From: Clostridiales bacterium
GTDB lineage: Bacteria; Bacillota; Clostridia; Oscillospirales; QAMX01
Direction of reading: 5' to 3'
Assembly: GCA_016285815.1 (NCBI GenBank)
Contig: JAEERN010000056.1
Coordinates: 1-12,354, forward strand
DNA: 12,354 bases
Shown here: positions 1 to 6,998 of the stretch, in pieces
Position numbering within the stretch: the first letter of the stretch is position 1
Layout: every line of letters starts with the position of its first letter
Position numbers and translations under genes: made by a program
The notes under the pieces: generated by a model
Seen by the model: only the letters and a program-made list of their open reading frames with translations
Told to the model about the DNA's origin: nothing
Databases searched by the model: none

Positions 1-476
1 CGCGCCGCCGACTCGCCGCGGGCCAGATGAGCCGCCGCGTCGAAGCGCCCGTCCGACTCGGTGCGCTCCGTGACCTCGGTGGTCACGCCGTACTCCCTGA
101 GCGATCCGCCCTCGTCCCCGAACACCACGGGGATCAGCGTGTCGTAGGGCAGGCCCGTGGCGCACAGCAGGGTCTCGCCGCCGCGCAGCGCACCGTACAG
201 GCCGCAGGCGATGGCGTGGGTCCCGTTGATGAAGTGCGGCCGGACCAGGGCCCGCTCCGCGCCGAACACCCGGGCGAACACCCGCTCCAGCGCGTCTCGT
301 CCCTTGTCGTCATAGCCGTAGCCCGTGGTCTGGGCAAAGCACGACTCGCTGATCCGCTCCGCCGCGAAGGCGTCCAGCACTTTGGCGGTGTTCCGGCGGG
401 CGATCCCGTCGACGCGCGCGAAGACCCCCTCCAGGCTCGCTTCCGCCTCGGCGGCCAGCCGTTCGATCTCGTTCAC
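1..476 (-). CDS. Methionine gamma-lyase / aluminium-resistance family PLP enzyme, N-terminal part (partial)
   Basis: This minus-strand reading frame has no stop and runs off the left edge, leaving about 158 N-terminal residues. Reading from the GTG at 474-476, the protein starts VNEIERLAAEAEAS and contains TTGYGYDDKGRD, ALVRPHFINGTHAI and LLCATGLPYDTL. These blocks are typical of the methionine gamma-lyase / 'aluminium resistance protein' family (Pfam Met_gamma_lyase), fold-type I PLP enzymes of about 410-430 residues related to cystathionine beta-lyase. The GTG start is chosen because a good AGAGGAGAGG ribosome binding site lies just upstream and no in-frame ATG is near. The PLP-binding lysine would lie in the missing C-terminal part. 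It follows iorB by about 110 bp on the same strand without a clear terminator, so it may be the third gene of the iorA-iorB unit. Members of this family are poorly characterised, so the true substrate is unknown. The family call is firm; the reaction is not. Confidence 0.88.
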   Translation of the reverse strand, partial: MNEIERLAAEAEASLEGVFARVDGIARRNTAKVLDAFAAERISESCFAQTTGYGYDDKGRDALERVFARVFGAERALVRPHFINGTHAIACGLYGALRGGETLLCATGLPYDTLIPVVFGDEGGSLREYGVTTEVTERTESDGRFDAAAHLARGESAA

Positions 477-585
477 TGTGATCCTCTCCTCTTTCTCTTT
501 CTGCGAAAAGGCCGCCGCCCGTCCCGCCTCCGGGCCGCGGCGCGGTCTCTCCGCTTCGTTTTTTTGCACTGCGGTCCGGGGCTTC

Positions 586-1161
586 TCAGGCCCGGGCCCG
601 TCCCAGCGCGAACGCCTTTTGGTTCAGCTCGCGGAACCTGGCCGGGACGCAGGCCAGCACCGCCTGCTCCCACGCCTCGGCGCTGCCGCCGATGAAGCGG
701 GAAGCCGCCCCCAGCAGGGCCACGTTGGCCGCCTTGGCGCTGCCCGCCTCCACCGCCTCGGCGGTGGCGTCCACATAGACCGCATGGATCCCGAGGCCCG
801 CCAGCGTCTCCCGCACGTTGTCGGGATAGACCGCCGCGCCGGTGACCACCGGCATGGGGTCGATCTGCTGGGTGTTGACGATCATGGTCCCGCCCGGCTT
901 CAGATAGCCGGCGTACCGCTGGGCCTCCAACAGCTCGAACGAGATGATCACGTCCGCGCCGCCCGCCTCGATCAGCGGCGAGGCCACGTCCCGGCCCGCC
1001 CGCACGAAGGTGATGACGCTGCCGCCGCGCTGGCTCATGCCGTGGACCTCGCTGACCTTGACGTCCAGTCCCGCCGCAGTGAAGTATTCGCCGAGGATCC
1101 GGCTGGCCAAAACGGTGCCCTGGCCGCCGACGCCGACGATCAAAAGATTCAGTTCCGTCAT
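586..1161 (-). CDS. iorB: Indolepyruvate:ferredoxin oxidoreductase, beta subunit
   Basis: This 191-residue protein is the gamma-type (POR_N/IorB) subunit of a 2-oxoacid:ferredoxin oxidoreductase. With IorA it oxidatively decarboxylates aryl pyruvates such as indolepyruvate to aryl-acetyl-CoA, reducing ferredoxin in the cytoplasm. The N-terminus shows the GVGGQG glycine-rich motif (residues 10-15) after a short beta strand. The family signature VHGMSQRGG follows (residues 39-47), then a strand-rich segment with FELLEAQRY. About 190 residues is the usual IorB length. The ATG at 1159-1161 has a GGAGG ribosome binding site about 8 bases upstream. It lies 18 bp after the iorA stop, so the two subunits are surely co-transcribed. 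A GC-rich inverted repeat (about 576-595) overlaps the stop codon but has no U-tract in this direction. Function is assigned by family and by pairing with iorA. Confidence 0.95.
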   Translation of the reverse strand: MTELNLLIVGVGGQGTVLASRILGEYFTAAGLDVKVSEVHGMSQRGGSVITFVRAGRDVASPLIEAGGADVIISFELLEAQRYAGYLKPGGTMIVNTQQIDPMPVVTGAAVYPDNVRETLAGLGIHAVYVDATAEAVEAGSAKAANVALLGAASRFIGGSAEAWEQAVLACVPARFRELNQKAFALGRARA

Positions 1162-1179
1162 TGTCGCTTCCTCCGTTTC

Positions 1180-2940
1180 TCAGATGACCCGCGTCCCGCT
1201 GCCGCCGCGGATGGCGCCGAAGGCGCACATCTGCCCGCACAGGCCGCAGCCCACGCACAGCGTCGTGTCGACGACCGCGCCCTTTTCCCGGTCGAAGGAG
1301 ATCGCCGGGCAGCCGATGCGCATGCAGGCGCGGCAGCGGCGGCATGCGTCCCGCTCCACCGTGACCGGCGGCTTGCGCTGGGCCACCACGGGCTTCAGCA
1401 GCGCGCAGGGGCGCTTGACAATGATGACCGACGGCTCGTCCGCGGCGGTCTCCTCGCGCAGCGCCGTCTCCACGGCGGCCAGATCGAAGGGGTCCACGGT
1501 CCGGACCCGTCTGACGCCCACCGCATGGCAAAGTGCCGTCAGGTCCACGGCGGGAGCCGGGGCGTTCTTCAGCGTCAGCCCGGTGCAGGGGTTCTGCTGG
1601 TGCCCGGTCATGCCGGTGATGGAGTTGTCCAGGATCAGCACCGTGGCCGGCGATCCGTTGTAGACGATGTTGATCAGGCCGGTGATGCCCGAATGGATGA
1701 AGGTCGAATCCCCGATGACCGCCACGGACCGCTTCGCCGCCTCGTCTCCGGCGGCCTTGCACCAGCCGTGGAGCCCCGAGACCGAGGCGCCCATGCACAG
1801 CGTCGTGTCCAGCGCCCCCAGCGGCGGCAGCGCTCCCAGCGTATAGCAACCGATGTCGCCCGAGACGAACAGCTTCAGCTTGGACAGGACGTAGAACACG
1901 CCGCGGTGAGGACAGCCGGGGCACAGCACCGGCGGCCGCCCCGGAACGGGGGGCACGGCGACGGTCTCCGCGGTCTCGCCCAGCAGCGCCGCGGCGATGG
2001 CCCGCGCCGTATACTCGCCGATCCGCGAGAACAGGGCCTTGCCCTCACAGGGGATACCCATGGCGCGGATCTGGGTCTCGATGACCGGATCCAGCTCCTC
2101 CACGATCACCAGCCGGTCCACCGAGGCGGCGAACTCGCGGATCTTTTTCTCCGGAAGCGGGTTCACCAGCCCCAGCTTCAGGTAAGCCGCCCGGTCGCCC
2201 AGCGCCTCGCGGGCGTACTGATAGGCGATCCCCGCGGCGACGACGCCGATGCGCCGGTCTCCGGGCACGACCCGGTTCAGCGGCGTGGTCTCGGCGAACG
2301 CCTTCAGCGCTTCGGTGCGCGCCTCGACGGCGACGTGGCGCCCCCGGGCGTTGGCCGGCATCATCACGTACTTGCCCGGGTCCTTTTGATAGGCCCGGCG
2401 CGGCGGCTCGGTCCGCTCGCCCGTTTCCACCGGCGAGCGCGAATGGGCCACGCGCGTGGTCAGGCGGAACAGGACCGGCGCGTCGAAGCGCTCGCTCAGC
2501 TCCAGCGCGGCCATGGCGTACGCCCGGCACTCCGCCGCGTCCGCCGGCTCCAGCATGGGAAGCTTGGCCCCCATCGCATAGTGGCGCGAATCCTGCTCGT
2601 TCTGGGACGAATGCATCCCCGGATCGTCCGCCACCACCACGGCCAGACCTCCGTTGACGCCGGTGTAGCTCATGGTGAACAGCGGGTCGGCCGCCACGTT
2701 GAGGCCCACGTGCTTCATGGCCGCGAAGCTTCTGGCCCCGGCCAGGGACGCGCCGAAGGCCGATTCCAGCGCCACCTTTTCGTTGGGCGCCCACTCGGCA
2801 TAGATCTCCGCCGTTTCGGCGGCAAACTCCGTGACCTCGGTGCTGGGGGTCCCTGGATAACTGGACGCGAAGGTGCAGCCGGCCTCCCAAAAGCCCCGGG
2901 CCACCGCCGCGTTTCCGAACATCAGCTCTTTTTTGCTCAT
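1180..2940 (-). CDS. iorA: Indolepyruvate:ferredoxin oxidoreductase, alpha subunit
   Basis: This 586-residue ThDP- and Fe-S-dependent catalytic subunit decarboxylates aryl 2-oxoacids formed by transamination of aromatic amino acids and passes electrons to ferredoxin. The N-terminal pyrimidine-binding domain begins with FGNAAVARGFWEAG and SSYPGTPSTEVTE. A central transketolase-C-like region follows (about 230-320), then CPGCPHRG (340-347) and the ThDP domain with GDIGCYTLG (361-369) and GDSTF (410-414). The C-terminal ferredoxin module has Cys533, 536, 539 and 544 followed by Pro, then Cys562, 565, 568 and 572. This order and length match IorA. The ATG at 2938-2940 is preferred: the frame stays open upstream, but only here is there a GGAGAAGG ribosome binding site, and the upstream codons cross the promoter. 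It is the first gene of a leftward operon with iorB. Substrate range within aryl pyruvates cannot be read from sequence. Confidence 0.95.
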   Translation of the reverse strand: MSKKELMFGNAAVARGFWEAGCTFASSYPGTPSTEVTEFAAETAEIYAEWAPNEKVALESAFGASLAGARSFAAMKHVGLNVAADPLFTMSYTGVNGGLAVVVADDPGMHSSQNEQDSRHYAMGAKLPMLEPADAAECRAYAMAALELSERFDAPVLFRLTTRVAHSRSPVETGERTEPPRRAYQKDPGKYVMMPANARGRHVAVEARTEALKAFAETTPLNRVVPGDRRIGVVAAGIAYQYAREALGDRAAYLKLGLVNPLPEKKIREFAASVDRLVIVEELDPVIETQIRAMGIPCEGKALFSRIGEYTARAIAAALLGETAETVAVPPVPGRPPVLCPGCPHRGVFYVLSKLKLFVSGDIGCYTLGALPPLGALDTTLCMGASVSGLHGWCKAAGDEAAKRSVAVIGDSTFIHSGITGLINIVYNGSPATVLILDNSITGMTGHQQNPCTGLTLKNAPAPAVDLTALCHAVGVRRVRTVDPFDLAAVETALREETAADEPSVIIVKRPCALLKPVVAQRKPPVTVERDACRRCRACMRIGCPAISFDREKGAVVDTTLCVGCGLCGQMCAFGAIRGGSGTRVI

Positions 2941-2980
2941 ACCAAATCCTTCTCCGCACAGGTTTCTTCTTTGGTCTTTT

Positions 2981-3009
2981 ATTATACCACACCGCTTTCC
3001 GTTCGTAAA
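2981..3009 (-). promoter_or_regulatory. Extended -10 promoter of iorAB
   Basis: On the minus strand TTTACG (3004-3009) is followed after exactly 17 bp by a perfect TATAAT (2981-2986). A TGG triplet just before it gives an extended -10 (TGnTATAAT). It lies about 40 bp upstream of the iorA start and fits a housekeeping sigma factor. Seen in sequence; activity is inferred. Confidence 0.8.
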
Positions 3010-3064
3010 GCGGCGGCGCGCTTTTTTCCGGATCCGGCTTTCTTCTTTTTCCGCCTTTTGCTCC

Positions 3065-3093
3065 TTGCGCCCGGCCGCGCGCCGTGCTATAAT
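3065..3093 (+). promoter_or_regulatory. Extended -10 promoter of the aldo/keto reductase gene
   Basis: TTGCGC (3065-3070), a 17 bp spacer and a perfect TATAAT (3088-3093) preceded by TGC form an extended -10 promoter reading rightward. The predicted start of transcription is about 30 bp before the ATG at 3131. It is back-to-back with the iorAB promoter, with about 55 bp between the two -35 boxes. That stretch is pyrimidine-rich and holds a 10-bp palindrome CCGGATCCGG at 3028-3037. Confidence 0.8.
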
Positions 3094-3130
3094 GGAGACG
3101 GGAAGAAAAAACGGAGTGGAGGCTGTTTCT

Positions 3131-4258
3131 ATGCAATACCGCGAATTCGGACGGATCGGCAGGATCTCTGCGCTGGGGTTCGGCTGTATGCGCCTGCCCG
3201 AGATCAAGCTGGGCGAAAACGAGTGGACCGTCGACGAGGAAAAGGCGATCCCCATGCTGCGCCGCGGATACGAGCTGGGCATCAACTATTTCGACACCGC
3301 CGTGGGCTATTGCCACGCCCGCTCTCAGTACGCCGTGGGCCGCGCCGTCAAGCCCTTCCGCGACAAGGTCATGGTCTCGACCAAGATCCCGCTGGGCGAC
3401 TGCCGGGACCAGAGCTATTTCCGCCGGATGCTGGAGCAGTCGCTGGAGCGGCTGGATATGCCGTACATCGACGTCTATCACTTCCACGGCATCGACCGCA
3501 AGACCTTCGACGAGAAGATCCTGGCCTTCGACCTGCTGTCCGAGGCGCGCCGCGCGCTGGACGAGGGCCTGATCCGCCACATGTCGTTCTCGTTCCACGA
3601 CAGCCCCGAGCAGATGGCCTATATCATCGAGCGGGGCGAGCTGTTCTCGTCGGTCCTGTGCCAATACAACCTGCTGGACCGCGCCAACGAAGAGGCCATC
3701 GCCAACGCCCGGGACAAGGGGCTCGGCGTCGTCATCATGGGCCCCGTGGGCGGCGGACGGCTGGGCGGCGCGTCGGCGCTGGGCGAAAAGACCGGGCGCG
3801 CCGGCACCGCCACGCCGGAGCTGGCCCTTCGGTTCGTGCTGGGCAACAAAAACGTCTCCTGCGCGCTGTCTGGCATGCGCGACGTGACCATGCTGGAGAG
3901 CAACGCCGCCGTGGCCTCAGATGAGACGCCCATGACCGAACAGGAATTCGCGGACGTCAACCGCATGCTGGGCGAGATCGAGAAATTCCGCGAGCTCTAC
4001 TGCACCGGCTGCGAGTACTGCCTGCCCTGTCCCAAGGGGATCCGCATCCCGGAGATCTTCCGCGCCTACAACCTGTCCAACGTCTACGGGCTGGACGCCG
4101 CCGCCAGAGAGCAGTACGCCCGCATCGCCGCCCGGCACGAGACCGGCACGGCCGTCGGCGCCTGCGTGGGCTGCCGCGCCTGCGTCCGGAAGTGCCCGCA
4201 GCATCTGGACGTCCCGGCCCTTCTGAAAAAGGTCGACGCGGCTCTGGGCGCCGAGTGA
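3131..4258 (+). CDS. Aldo/keto reductase with C-terminal double 4Fe-4S ferredoxin domain
   Basis: This 375-residue protein combines an NAD(P)H-dependent aldo/keto reductase barrel with a C-terminal iron-sulfur module, a fusion common in anaerobes. The barrel (about 1-275) starts YREFGRIGRISALGFGCMR and carries the expected tetrad: Asp55 (FDTA), Tyr60, Lys85 (STK) and His119 (YHFH). Late-barrel features are QYNLLDR and LRFVLGNKNVSCALSGM. The tail has Cys291, 294, 297 and 300 followed by Pro, then Cys345, 348, 351 and 355 followed by Pro, enough for two 4Fe-4S clusters. The ATG at 3131 has GGAGG eight bases upstream and is the first residue of the conserved fold; the longer upstream frame crosses the promoter. 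It is a single-gene unit divergent from iorAB and ends before a hairpin-rich region. Electron exchange with ferredoxin is inferred from the clusters; the carbonyl substrate is unknown. Confidence 0.93.
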   Translation: MQYREFGRIGRISALGFGCMRLPEIKLGENEWTVDEEKAIPMLRRGYELGINYFDTAVGYCHARSQYAVGRAVKPFRDKVMVSTKIPLGDCRDQSYFRRMLEQSLERLDMPYIDVYHFHGIDRKTFDEKILAFDLLSEARRALDEGLIRHMSFSFHDSPEQMAYIIERGELFSSVLCQYNLLDRANEEAIANARDKGLGVVIMGPVGGGRLGGASALGEKTGRAGTATPELALRFVLGNKNVSCALSGMRDVTMLESNAAVASDETPMTEQEFADVNRMLGEIEKFRELYCTGCEYCLPCPKGIRIPEIFRAYNLSNVYGLDAAAREQYARIAARHETGTAVGACVGCRACVRKCPQHLDVPALLKKVDAALGAE

Positions 4259-4287
4259 TCCCCGCGGCCCGTTTCTCCGTCCGTCTC

Positions 4288-4351
4288 TTTCCCGCCGGCT
4301 TTCCCGCCGGCGGGAAACGTGTGTTTCCCGGAAAAACGCGGCGTTTTTCCC
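4288..4351 (+). terminator. Candidate terminator / overlapping hairpins after the aldo/keto reductase gene
   Basis: Three stems can form in series. The first is TTTCCCGCCGG (4288-4298) with CCGGCGGGAAA (4307-4317), 11 bp with an 8-base loop. The second is CGGGAAAC (4311-4318) with GTTTCCCG (4323-4330), 8 bp with a GTGT loop. The third is GGAAAAAC (4330-4337) with GTTTTTCC (4343-4350), 8 bp with a 5-base loop. The first two share bases and exclude each other. No long U-tract follows the strongest stem, so this is not a textbook intrinsic terminator, but its position after a stop codon and before a new promoter suits transcription termination. Confidence 0.45.
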
Positions 4352-4395
4352 AGCGTCCGGCAATTCCGGGAAAACGCGCCGCCGCCGCAAAAAAC

Positions 4396-4424
4396 TTGAC
4401 AATAGGCCGGGCGGCTGTTATACT
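4396..4424 (+). promoter_or_regulatory. Strong sigma-A-type promoter of the surface-polymer operon
   Basis: A perfect TTGACA (4396-4401), a 17 bp spacer and TATACT (4419-4424) give a near-consensus housekeeping promoter. The predicted start of transcription is near 4431, about 40 bases before the first ATG (4472). The -10 box is the left half of a 14-bp perfect palindrome TATACTATAGTATA (4419-4432). No other comparably good promoter was seen before the next six same-strand genes. Confidence 0.85.
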
Positions 4425-4432
4425 ATAGTATA
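4419..4432. repeat. 14-bp perfect palindrome over the -10 box
   Basis: TATACTATAGTATA reads the same on both strands and spans the -10 box to just before the predicted start of transcription. It is AT-rich in a GC-rich setting. It could be an operator for a dimeric regulator, or simply an AT-rich promoter core with an overlapping second -10-like sequence. The symmetry is directly visible; regulation is not shown. Confidence 0.4.
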
Positions 4433-4471
4433 TTGGATTTCTTTGTACTCCGGAAAGGAGAGGGATCCGCG

Positions 4472-5695
4472 ATGTCAGACCGCGCCGGACGGACTTCTTT
4501 CTTCGGCCGCGTCAGGATCTTCCTGCGGCAGGCCGCCAAGAGCATACTGCAAAACGTGGTCCTGCCCGTCCCCTATCGGCGCGCGGCCCGTGCGCCCGTG
4601 GAAAAGGGCCTCGTGGTCTTTGCGGACCTTCACACCACCGCCATGCCCCGAAGCCTTCGGGAGCTGGCGCGGCGGGTCGAGGCCGAGGGCTATCGGGTCG
4701 AGACCCGCTTCTTCGACGCGTCCGGGCTGTCCCTCCGCGCCCTCTGGCGCGAGCTCAAGAGCTTCATGCAGCTCTACGCCCGGGCGGAGTTCGTGTTCAT
4801 CTGCAACTATTTCCTGCCCGCCTCGGCCTGCCGGAAGCGCCCGGAGACGACGCTGATCCAGGTCTGGCACTCCGGCGGGATGTTCAAAAAATTCGGGTAC
4901 GACACGCCGGACGACGTGCTGCCCTCCTACATCGGCGGCCCCTTTCGGAACTGCGACTTCGTGCTGCTGAGCAGCCGCGACTGCGTCCCCGTCTGGACCG
5001 GCGCCATGCGCCTGCCGCCGGAGAAGTTCCTGCCCGTCGGGATGCCGCGGACCGACGCCTGCTTCTCTCCGGCCTATCGCCGCCGCGCGGCGGAGCGTTT
5101 CGCGGCGCTCTATCCCGAGGCCGCCGGACGGCGCGTCGCCGTCTGGGCCCCCACCTTCCGCGGCAAGCCGGACGATCCGGCGCTGGTGGGCGCCGAGGGG
5201 TTCGAGCGGCTGCGCCGCGAGCTTGGGGACGGGTGGTTCGTCCTGGCCAGCGCCCACCCCAACATGCGGACCAAATTCCCGGATTACGTCACGTCGCTGC
5301 CGACGGAGGACCTTCTGCCTGCCGCCGACCTGCTGATTACCGACTACTCCTCCGTTCTCTTCGACTGGCTGCTCTACCGCAGGCCCTTCGTGATATACGC
5401 GCCGGATCTTGCGGAATACGAAAAGACCCGCGGCCTGTACATCGACTGCCGGACCATGCCGACCACGGTGGTCACCGACCCGGCGGCCCTGACCGACGCG
5501 GTGCGCCGCGAGGCGTCCCTCCGCGCCGCCGCGGATCTGGACGAGTTCGCCCGGGTCCACATCGGCGCCTGCGACGGACACGCCTGCGACCGGGTGCTGG
5601 CGCTGATGCGGCGCCTCTCCGCCGGCGAAGAGATCCGCCCCGAGACCCTGACCTTGGAAGAAAACTCTTTGACAGGAGCTGTGGAACAGAAATGA
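4472..5695 (+). CDS. CDP-glycerol glycerophosphotransferase family protein (TagB/TagF-like), copy 1
   Basis: This 407-residue cytoplasmic, probably membrane-associated enzyme is in the Glyphos_transf (TagB/TagF/TarL) family, which moves glycerol- or ribitol-phosphate from the CDP-alditol to a teichoic-acid-type acceptor. Family marks are VFADLHTTAMPRSL in the N-terminal half, QVWHSGGMFKKFGYD with His133, APTFRG, ASAHPNM with His262, and ITDYSSVLFDW (Asp291 in TDYSS) leading to RRPFVIYAPDL. The two histidines correspond to the WHG and HP histidines important in TagF. Here WHSGG replaces the more usual WHG. The basic N-terminal segment may bind membrane. The ATG at 4472 has an AAAGGAGAGG site at good distance; the longer frame from TTG 4433 would begin at the predicted transcription start and is unlikely. 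It is the first gene of the operon and overlaps the next by 4 bp (ATGA). Donor (glycerol or ribitol) and priming versus polymerising role are unresolved. Confidence 0.9.
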   Translation: MSDRAGRTSFFGRVRIFLRQAAKSILQNVVLPVPYRRAARAPVEKGLVVFADLHTTAMPRSLRELARRVEAEGYRVETRFFDASGLSLRALWRELKSFMQLYARAEFVFICNYFLPASACRKRPETTLIQVWHSGGMFKKFGYDTPDDVLPSYIGGPFRNCDFVLLSSRDCVPVWTGAMRLPPEKFLPVGMPRTDACFSPAYRRRAAERFAALYPEAAGRRVAVWAPTFRGKPDDPALVGAEGFERLRRELGDGWFVLASAHPNMRTKFPDYVTSLPTEDLLPAADLLITDYSSVLFDWLLYRRPFVIYAPDLAEYEKTRGLYIDCRTMPTTVVTDPAALTDAVRREASLRAAADLDEFARVHIGACDGHACDRVLALMRRLSAGEEIRPETLTLEENSLTGAVEQK

Positions 5696-6975
5696 AACGG
5701 AACCGCCTGCTGGTCATCATGTCCGAAGGATCCTTCACGGCAAAATTCTGGAAAGCCGTGGGAAAGCGGATCAAAAAGCTCTTCGCGCTGATCCCCGCGC
5801 TCTTCACCAAGCTCGTCCACGGCTTCAACCGCGTCATGGCGCTGATCGCCATCCGCACCATCCGCCGCCGGATGCCCATCAACGGCAAGCAGATCATGTT
5901 CATCAACTTCCAGAACCGCTATACCTGCAACGCCAAGTACATCTGCGAAGAGCTGCTGCGCCGCGGCACGGACTGCCGCATCGTCTTCGCCTATGCCGCC
6001 GGCACCAAGAAGTTCCTGGAGGAGTATCCGCCCGAGGTGGTCATGGTCCTGCGCGGGAGCTACGCCTTCTACTGCGAGATGGCCGCCTCTCACATCTGGG
6101 TGGACAACGCGCTGAACTTCCTGTGGAACGACATGCCCAAGAAGAAAGACCAGGTCTATTTCCAGACGTGGCACGGCTCGCTGGGCTTCAAGCGCCTGCG
6201 CCCCACCAGCGACAAGTTCGCCCGCAAGAGCAGGCTGGCCGACAAGAAGACCGACTTCATCATCTCCAACAGCGCCTTCGAGGACGACGTCTACCGCGGC
6301 ACCTTCTGGCCCACCACCCAGATCCTGCGGCTGGGCCACGCCCGCACCGACGTGCTCTTCGAGAAGGATCCCGAAAAGCTGGCGGAGATCACCGCCCGCG
6401 TCCGCGCCTTTTACCACATCCCGGACACGGTCCGCCTGGCGCTGTACGCGCCCACCTTCCGCGACGACCGCGGCACGGACCCCTACGGGCTGAATTTCCA
6501 GAAGCTGCGCGTGGCGCTGAAGCTCCGCTTCGGCGGCACCTGGTTCATCCTGGCCCGGTACCACTTCCACGTGGCCAAGCAGGCCTCCAAGCTCCAGCTC
6601 CGCGGGAACAAGCACTATGCCGGCGTCATCAACGCCACGGCCTACGCCGACATCCAGGAGCTCATGGTCGCCTCGGACGTGGGCATCACCGACTATTCCA
6701 GCTGGCTCTGCGACTATGTGCTGACCCGCCGGCCGGCGTTCATCTTCGCCACCGACTACGACAAGTACAACGAAGAGCACGGTCTCTACTATCCGCTGGA
6801 GGACTCGCCCTTCCCAGTGGCCACGGACAACGACCAGTTCGAGAAGAACGTCCTGTTCTTCGACGACGAGGACTATCAGCGAAAGATCGACGCGTTCCTG
6901 GAATGGACCGGCTGCGTCGACGACGGACACGCGTCCGAGCGCATCGTGGACAAGCTGGTCGAATACCTCAACTGA
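5692..6975 (+). CDS. CDP-glycerol glycerophosphotransferase family protein (TagB/TagF-like), copy 2
   Basis: This 427-residue protein is a second, clearly divergent member of the same transferase family. The N-terminal 60 residues are basic with hydrophobic stretches (around KKLFALIPALFTKLVHGF), suggesting peripheral membrane attachment as in TagF. Key blocks are FQTWHGSLGFKRL with the canonical WHG (His161), FIISNSAFEDDVYR, LYAPTFRDD, ITDYSSWLCDYVLTRRP (Asp334 in TDYSS) and EHGLYYPLED. At the place of the usual HP motif it has ARYHFH (His291, His293). The ATG overlaps the stop of copy 1 in ATGA, with an AGGAG 13 bases upstream, so translation is probably coupled. Two such enzymes in one operon could divide priming and chain extension, or add different units. 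It could use CDP-ribitol supplied by the cytidylyltransferase encoded next. The family is certain; the acceptor is not known. Confidence 0.92.
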   Translation: MKRNRLLVIMSEGSFTAKFWKAVGKRIKKLFALIPALFTKLVHGFNRVMALIAIRTIRRRMPINGKQIMFINFQNRYTCNAKYICEELLRRGTDCRIVFAYAAGTKKFLEEYPPEVVMVLRGSYAFYCEMAASHIWVDNALNFLWNDMPKKKDQVYFQTWHGSLGFKRLRPTSDKFARKSRLADKKTDFIISNSAFEDDVYRGTFWPTTQILRLGHARTDVLFEKDPEKLAEITARVRAFYHIPDTVRLALYAPTFRDDRGTDPYGLNFQKLRVALKLRFGGTWFILARYHFHVAKQASKLQLRGNKHYAGVINATAYADIQELMVASDVGITDYSSWLCDYVLTRRPAFIFATDYDKYNEEHGLYYPLEDSPFPVATDNDQFEKNVLFFDDEDYQRKIDAFLEWTGCVDDGHASERIVDKLVEYLN

Positions 6976-6998
6976 CCCGACAAAGGAGAACGAAAAGC

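Noticed and set aside
542..565. Small hairpin (GCGG/CCGC, 542-554) followed by seven T residues on the plus strand as a terminator
   Set aside because: The stem is only 4 bp and no plus-strand gene lies upstream in the window; the genes here run on the minus strand, where the tract would be A residues.
2941..3285. Upstream extension of iorA to an ATG near 3285
   Set aside because: It would cross the iorA promoter and overlap the divergent reductase gene; the conserved protein begins at 2940 with a good ribosome binding site.
325..3924. A 1199-codon open frame on the plus strand across the left half
   Set aside because: It is antisense to iorA, iorB and the PLP enzyme and then out of frame with the reductase; its Arg/Gly/His-rich product has no family features. 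It is an artefact of high GC content.
4433..4471. TTG start at 4433 for the first glycerophosphotransferase
   Set aside because: It coincides with the predicted transcription start and lacks a ribosome binding site; the ATG at 4472 has a strong one.
5669..5697. TTGACA at 5669-5674 as a promoter for the second glycerophosphotransferase gene
   Set aside because: At 17 bp downstream the sequence is ATGAAA, not a -10 box, and the gene overlaps the previous one by 4 bp, so it belongs to the operon.
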